This document shows, one piece after another, positions 60,429-64,000 of a DNA stretch of 64,000 nt (position 1 is the stretch's first letter; each line of letters begins with the position of its first letter). The stretch covers positions 1 to 64,000 of the forward strand of contig NZ_CALCZQ010000045.1 in the NCBI RefSeq assembly GCF_937903345.1. Direction: 5' to 3'. The translations under genes were made by a program, and so were the position numbers. The stretch comes from an uncultured Emticicia sp. Its GTDB lineage: Bacteria; Bacteroidota; Bacteroidia; Cytophagales; Spirosomataceae. Below the pieces are notes generated by a model, which was given only the letters and a program-made list of their open reading frames with translations, was not told where the DNA came from and ran no database searches.

Positions 60429-60873
60429 ACGAAATTTAAACTCAAATATTTTTGAAATTTAAATCCGCTATTTAAATTAATTAATTTTAAAAAAAATCAG
60501 GGGTTATTACATTGTTAGTAAGTTTATTTGATAAAACATATCTATTCTAATAACTTGCACCTAAAAATGATATCTGTCTAACATTAAGCAGACAACCATG
60601 ATTTTTAAAACATTGATTATAAACATTTTAAATATCAATAGTTCACTTAACTACATATTTAAGAGAACAAATAACTTTTCCTGATTGTTATAAATAGCTA
60701 TAATTTTTATACTCTTTTGATCTTATTTGACCCTTTTCCCAGTACTATATTGGTGGTAAACTAATCATTTGCATCGAAACACGACATCGATTGGGATCAA
60801 ACTTCCAGTTTCCTTATTCTTTAGACTAATTAAATACAACAACTTAGCACAATATTATCAACTATTTATATCA

Positions 60874-61956
60874 ATGCAAGATCTTGTACAAATTAAAACC
60901 CCAAATTTTGCGGTTTTAACAAAGCTTCAAAAACAATTTAATTCAAGTATTCAGAAAATAGATTTATTGAAAAGAGAAATTGGATTTGTAAAAACTGAAA
61001 TAGAGGTAATTCATGTAAAGATTACTTCTGAAATTTACCCTTTGGAAAAAAAACTGTTCGAGGTGCAGGTTAAAGAAATCATTTACCTAGATGCTCTTTT
61101 TCAACAAAATATATTCAAAAAGCGTGACAATGATACTCTTACCGAAATGATATTTACACGTGCGAGTGAACTAATAATCAGAACAGAATCGCCTGAATTA
61201 AACGATATTTTTACTCGACATAACGACGGTATAAGTTTTGAAGAGGCAAGTGAAGAGGCTAATAAAAATGCAACTGACAATTTAAAAGACTCATTTTCTT
61301 CAATTTTTGGAATGAAAATCGAGGACGATGCAGATTTCAACGAACCTGAGAAATTTCAAGAATACCTCGACCAACAATTGTCAGCCGATGAAGCCAAAAA
61401 AGCTAATAAAAAGAAAACAGCTAAACAAATCGAAAAAGAAGAAAAACAACGACAAGAAGTAAAGAATTTGAACAAAACGAGCAGACAAATTTATATGGAA
61501 TTAGTGAAAGCATTTCACCCTGACCGTGAGAAAGATGAACTGGAAAAAGAACGCAAAACACTTTTGATGCACCGTATCACAGAGGCAAATGAAAAAGATG
61601 ACCTTTTTGAATTACTTCGACTTAGACTCGAACTATTAGGAACAGATTTTGAGCATAGCAACGATGAAAACCTCAAATATTATGTAAAACTATTAAATCA
61701 ACAAGTTGCAGAATTGCAACATGAACTTGCAGAATTAACTTCATTTGGTCAAAGCTCATTCTTTGGGTCTTCGCTTTACGAACGTTTTGGGTCTGATAGA
61801 AATCAAAGTTTAGAAAATAAGTTCAAAAGAGAAATAACAAATTTGAAAAAAATAATAAAAAATGAAGAGAAACTAGCTCCATTTTATAAAGATGGTGTGC
61901 AAGTAAAATACCTAATTGACGAACATCGCCAAGCACAAAAAAGCAGAAATCGTTGA
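60874..61956 (+). CDS. J-domain protein with coiled coils
   Basis: About 360 residues from the ATG at 60874 (MQDLVQIKTPNFAVLTKLQK). A coiled-coil N-half (LQKQFNSSIQKIDLLKREIG, then ASEEANKNATDNLKDSF) leads to a basic region (AKKANKKKTAKQIEKEEKQR) and a J-domain with the HPD motif at residues 215-217 (YMELVKAFHPDREKDELEKE). A second coiled coil ends the protein. J-domain proteins stimulate Hsp70 ATPase activity, so it probably brings clients to DnaK; the glycine-rich and zinc-finger parts of DnaJ are missing. It stands alone. Confidence 0.8.
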   Translation: MQDLVQIKTPNFAVLTKLQKQFNSSIQKIDLLKREIGFVKTEIEVIHVKITSEIYPLEKKLFEVQVKEIIYLDALFQQNIFKKRDNDTLTEMIFTRASELIIRTESPELNDIFTRHNDGISFEEASEEANKNATDNLKDSFSSIFGMKIEDDADFNEPEKFQEYLDQQLSADEAKKANKKKTAKQIEKEEKQRQEVKNLNKTSRQIYMELVKAFHPDREKDELEKERKTLLMHRITEANEKDDLFELLRLRLELLGTDFEHSNDENLKYYVKLLNQQVAELQHELAELTSFGQSSFFGSSLYERFGSDRNQSLENKFKREITNLKKIIKNEEKLAPFYKDGVQVKYLIDEHRQAQKSRNR

Positions 61957-61994
61957 GGGTTCGATATAAATGAAGTTTTTGGCAAAATGTAAAA

Positions 61995-62022
61995 CAATGC
62001 CCTTTATTTGGAAAGGGCATTG
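61995..62022. terminator. Terminator between convergent genes
   Basis: A perfect 11-bp stem (61995-62005 with 62012-62022) with a 6-nt loop; T-rich on the minus-strand 3' side, A-rich on the other. Confidence 0.8.
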
Positions 62023-62033
62023 CAAAAAATAAT

Positions 62034-63026
62034 TTATTTTATTTTGTCTCTTCTTTGTTTCAATTCCCTCCAAGTTGTCAATATAATTCCATTATCTTGA
62101 ATATACTTTTTTAAAGCTGGGTCAAGCATGGCCAACATATCACCTCGACGAGTATTTCCCGAATCTGAAATATGTTCAAAAACCTCAGTTGGAGAAGTAC
62201 AATGCATAATCACCATAGTTACACCAGCCTGTAAATCTTTAAATGAATCAATGTATTTTTGGGTTTTATAATTCTGCAAAGCCTTTTCGTCCGGATTATT
62301 TACTTTGTTCATTGTCCAGCCATAGCTTATGTTGTGCAAATCATCTAAAACAGGTAAACCAGCATCCCAAAGCATTTTTCCAATTTTTTGAGCTTGTTCG
62401 AGTGTTAAACCAGAGGCACCATCACGCATAATCATGGTATCATGTCCACCAGGAAACATAACGGGTATTTTATTTTCAATACCAACTTTGAAATAGCGTT
62501 CTAAATAATCTTGTCGTGCAAACAATGTTCCCATGTGTGAGTCCAAGTGGGTTGGTTCAAAACCCATTGTTCTTGCCCTTTCCAATTGACTTCTGATTTC
62601 TATTTCAATTTCGTTGGCTGAGGCGTGTTTGGCGGTTTCTTCAACACTTCGCCACATTGCTCCCTCCGAATCAACCAAATTAGGCACGATTGGCTTTCCA
62701 GCCAATGGCCCCCAACGATAATCTTTCCATTCAGACGTTAAGGTAAGATGTAATCCTGCATCAATTTGTGGATGAGTTTTTAGGTAATGAACAAAGGATG
62801 GAACCCAAGAACAAGGCATCATGACACTCATTGAATTAGCAATACCCTCTTCAACCGATTTGATTGCTCCAACGTTTGAGTCATAAGACATACCAACATC
62901 GTCAACATGCATAATTAAGACTTTAGCTCCTTTAGGAAAACCTAATTTCTCAGCATAGGTTTCATTTTGTGCTTTTAATAATAAGGCAAAGCACATCATA
63001 AATAGGAAAATGAAATATTTTTTCAT
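62034..63026 (-). CDS. ChbG/YdjC family carbohydrate deacetylase
   Basis: A 330-residue protein with signal peptide (FIFLFMMCFALLLKAQ), so it works outside the cytoplasm. The metal-site motif LIMHVDDVGMSYDSNVG and the downstream HLDSHMGTLFA match the YdjC/ChbG fold, whose members remove acetyl groups from chitobiose-like sugars. The start of the mature part (ETYAEKLGFPKGAKV) is typical of secreted Bacteroidota members. It follows a NIPSNAP gene by 4 bases, with a beta-lactamase-family gene upstream of both. Confidence 0.88.
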   Translation of the reverse strand: MKKYFIFLFMMCFALLLKAQNETYAEKLGFPKGAKVLIMHVDDVGMSYDSNVGAIKSVEEGIANSMSVMMPCSWVPSFVHYLKTHPQIDAGLHLTLTSEWKDYRWGPLAGKPIVPNLVDSEGAMWRSVEETAKHASANEIEIEIRSQLERARTMGFEPTHLDSHMGTLFARQDYLERYFKVGIENKIPVMFPGGHDTMIMRDGASGLTLEQAQKIGKMLWDAGLPVLDDLHNISYGWTMNKVNNPDEKALQNYKTQKYIDSFKDLQAGVTMVIMHCTSPTEVFEHISDSGNTRRGDMLAMLDPALKKYIQDNGIILTTWRELKQRRDKIK

Positions 63027-63030
63027 GATA

Positions 63031-63780
63031 TTAGAGTTGAGTATAAGGCAAAGGTACTAAGAAAACTCTGATGATATGAGAAACAGAATTCGCATATTCA
63101 GCAGCACTTGATATACGTTTCCAATCTGGGTTTGCACTAAAAACCTTCCAATTGGCATCACGCTCTTCCAAGTTTTTGAAAGCCAACATATAAGTGAGGC
63201 ATGGCATGTATTCACCTGCAATAACCTCACCGAAAAATACCGAATTGAGTTTGGTATCTCTGAAAATTTTCAATTCTTCATCATTAAACATTTTTCTTTT
63301 GCGACGAGCGGCATCCTCTGAATAGCTTTGATAAATTCTTAATTCAAATAATTTTTGATCAGCAGTTGGTTTAATCAATTGCGGTATTCCGTCAAAAGCA
63401 TTCATAATTGAAGATGTATAACGAGCATATGGTGCTTTTTCGGGTGGCAAAGCATTATACTCTATTGTTGCTTTTAAGAAATCTTCATCCACTTTAATTT
63501 TTTCATTGACTCTCGAAAACTCTTCAATCGAAGCATAAGGTATTAATATGTAAATTTTCCCAGGGTCAGAAAGTCCCATTTCGCCAAATGCTCCAATATT
63601 TTTTACTCCGTATTTATTTAAAGCAGGAAAAAGAGAGTTTTTAAAATAATTTTCAATATTTGTACGTGACGAACCAAACTTTAACTCGTAGGTACGAAGT
63701 TCATAAAATTCTTTTTTTACTTGAGCAAACGCACCACTAGCTAAAAATAAGAAGAATAAAATTAGGTTGATTTTTTTCAT
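63031..63780 (-). CDS. NIPSNAP family secreted protein
   Basis: A 249-residue protein with signal peptide (LILFFLFLASGAFAQ). It has two ferredoxin-like alpha-beta repeats: FYELRTYELKFGSSRTNIEN at the start, and LFELRIYQSYSEDAARRKRK in the second half, each with the E-L-R-x-Y motif of NIPSNAP. Function is not established in bacteria. It lies between the YdjC gene (4-bp gap) and the serine-hydrolase gene (45-bp gap), probably in one transcript. Confidence 0.85.
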   Translation of the reverse strand: MKKINLILFFLFLASGAFAQVKKEFYELRTYELKFGSSRTNIENYFKNSLFPALNKYGVKNIGAFGEMGLSDPGKIYILIPYASIEEFSRVNEKIKVDEDFLKATIEYNALPPEKAPYARYTSSIMNAFDGIPQLIKPTADQKLFELRIYQSYSEDAARRKRKMFNDEELKIFRDTKLNSVFFGEVIAGEYMPCLTYMLAFKNLEERDANWKVFSANPDWKRISSAAEYANSVSHIIRVFLVPLPYTQL

Positions 63781-63825
63781 TTTAAATTTATTTTGAATAG
63801 AAAGTTATAACTAAAAAACATAAGT

Positions 63826-64000
63826 TTATTTATTTGGAAATGCTGCTAACACTTTCTTTACAACGCCATCCATTGCCTCTGTGGAAATCCATCTTACAAC
63901 CATCACCAAATCATGGTCTGGGTCAACGTAAATCATGTTAGTTCCATTTCCAAGATGGTAAAATGATTTTGCCGAAGCACTTGGTAATAGTTTTTGATCC
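63826..64000 (-). CDS. C-terminal part of a beta-lactamase-family serine hydrolase (partial)
   Basis: The last 57 codons of a gene that continues past the window end: it reads SFYHLGNGTNMIYVDPDHDL, VMVVRWIST and ends VLAAFPNK. The G-N-G-x-x-x-I-Y-V-D-P-x-x-D-L-V pattern is the C-terminal strand region of class C beta-lactamase-like esterases and D-aminopeptidases. The active-site SxxK and YxN motifs lie outside the window, so activity cannot be judged. It runs in the same direction as the NIPSNAP and YdjC genes. Confidence 0.75.
   Translation of the reverse strand, partial: DQKLLPSASAKSFYHLGNGTNMIYVDPDHDLVMVVRWISTEAMDGVVKKVLAAFPNK

Overview
The window looks like a chromosomal segment of a low-GC member of the Bacteroidota, most likely class Cytophagia (an Emticicia/Arcicella-like lineage is my guess from protein style only). 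Clues seen directly: a short 287-residue primary sigma factor, secreted proteins with type IX secretion C-terminal domains of both type A and type B, several Bacteroidota-type promoters (TTG/TTTG, about 19-20 bp, TAnnTTTG), few Shine-Dalgarno sequences, an HU-like/SPOR envelope protein, DUF2911, NIPSNAP and GH3 homologues.

Layout. 0-6.1 kb: a minus-strand envelope operon (TPR protein, outer-membrane barrel, HU-SPOR protein). 6.2-9.5 kb: M61 peptidase, small unknown protein, TPR lipoprotein. 9.5-14.9 kb: menD, rpoD, pnp, rpsO. 15.2-15.5 kb: tRNA-Leu(GAG) and tRNA-Lys(UUU). 15.6-19.5 kb: SH3/TPR membrane protein, SDR, T9SS type B protein. 19.7-28.2 kb: housekeeping (rlmD, trhO, deoxynucleoside kinase, LptF/G-type permease, START-like protein, tRNA-Met, holA, acpH, slyD, dCMP deaminase). 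28.2-30.1 kb: a decayed DUF2911 gene facing an M43 metalloprotease. 30.2-38.1 kb: phoH, dnaB, murI, surE, GH3, cysteine desulfurase. 38.2-38.7 kb: a PIN toxin with a 55-residue antitoxin.

38.9-45.3 kb is the accessory core: a DNA phosphorothioation (Dnd) locus of unusual make-up, all on the minus strand except one small gene: dndC, an HNH endonuclease with a sulfur-binding-like N-terminus, a 73-residue orphan (plus strand), the last sixth of dndD, dndE, a HerA/FtsK-like ATPase, a four-helix membrane protein, and a DGQHR (DndB-like) protein. dndE and the ATPase appear to be one gene split by a 20-nt templated inverted duplication, and dndD has lost its 5' part, so the locus looks rearranged and perhaps inactive for modification.

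45.5-53.7 kb: glycosyltransferase genes and large membrane proteins, pyruvate dehydrogenase E2, a second decayed gene, hslV, nagB-like gene. 54.0-60.4 kb: repeat lipoprotein, D-cysteine desulfhydrase-like enzyme, RluA-type pseudouridine synthase, GNAT, and a four-gene envelope operon with two LVIVD-like lipoproteins. 60.9-64.0 kb: a J-domain protein, then a minus-strand set of NIPSNAP protein, ChbG/YdjC deacetylase and the tail of a beta-lactamase-family gene at the window edge. No IS element, CRISPR array, rRNA or prophage structural gene was seen.
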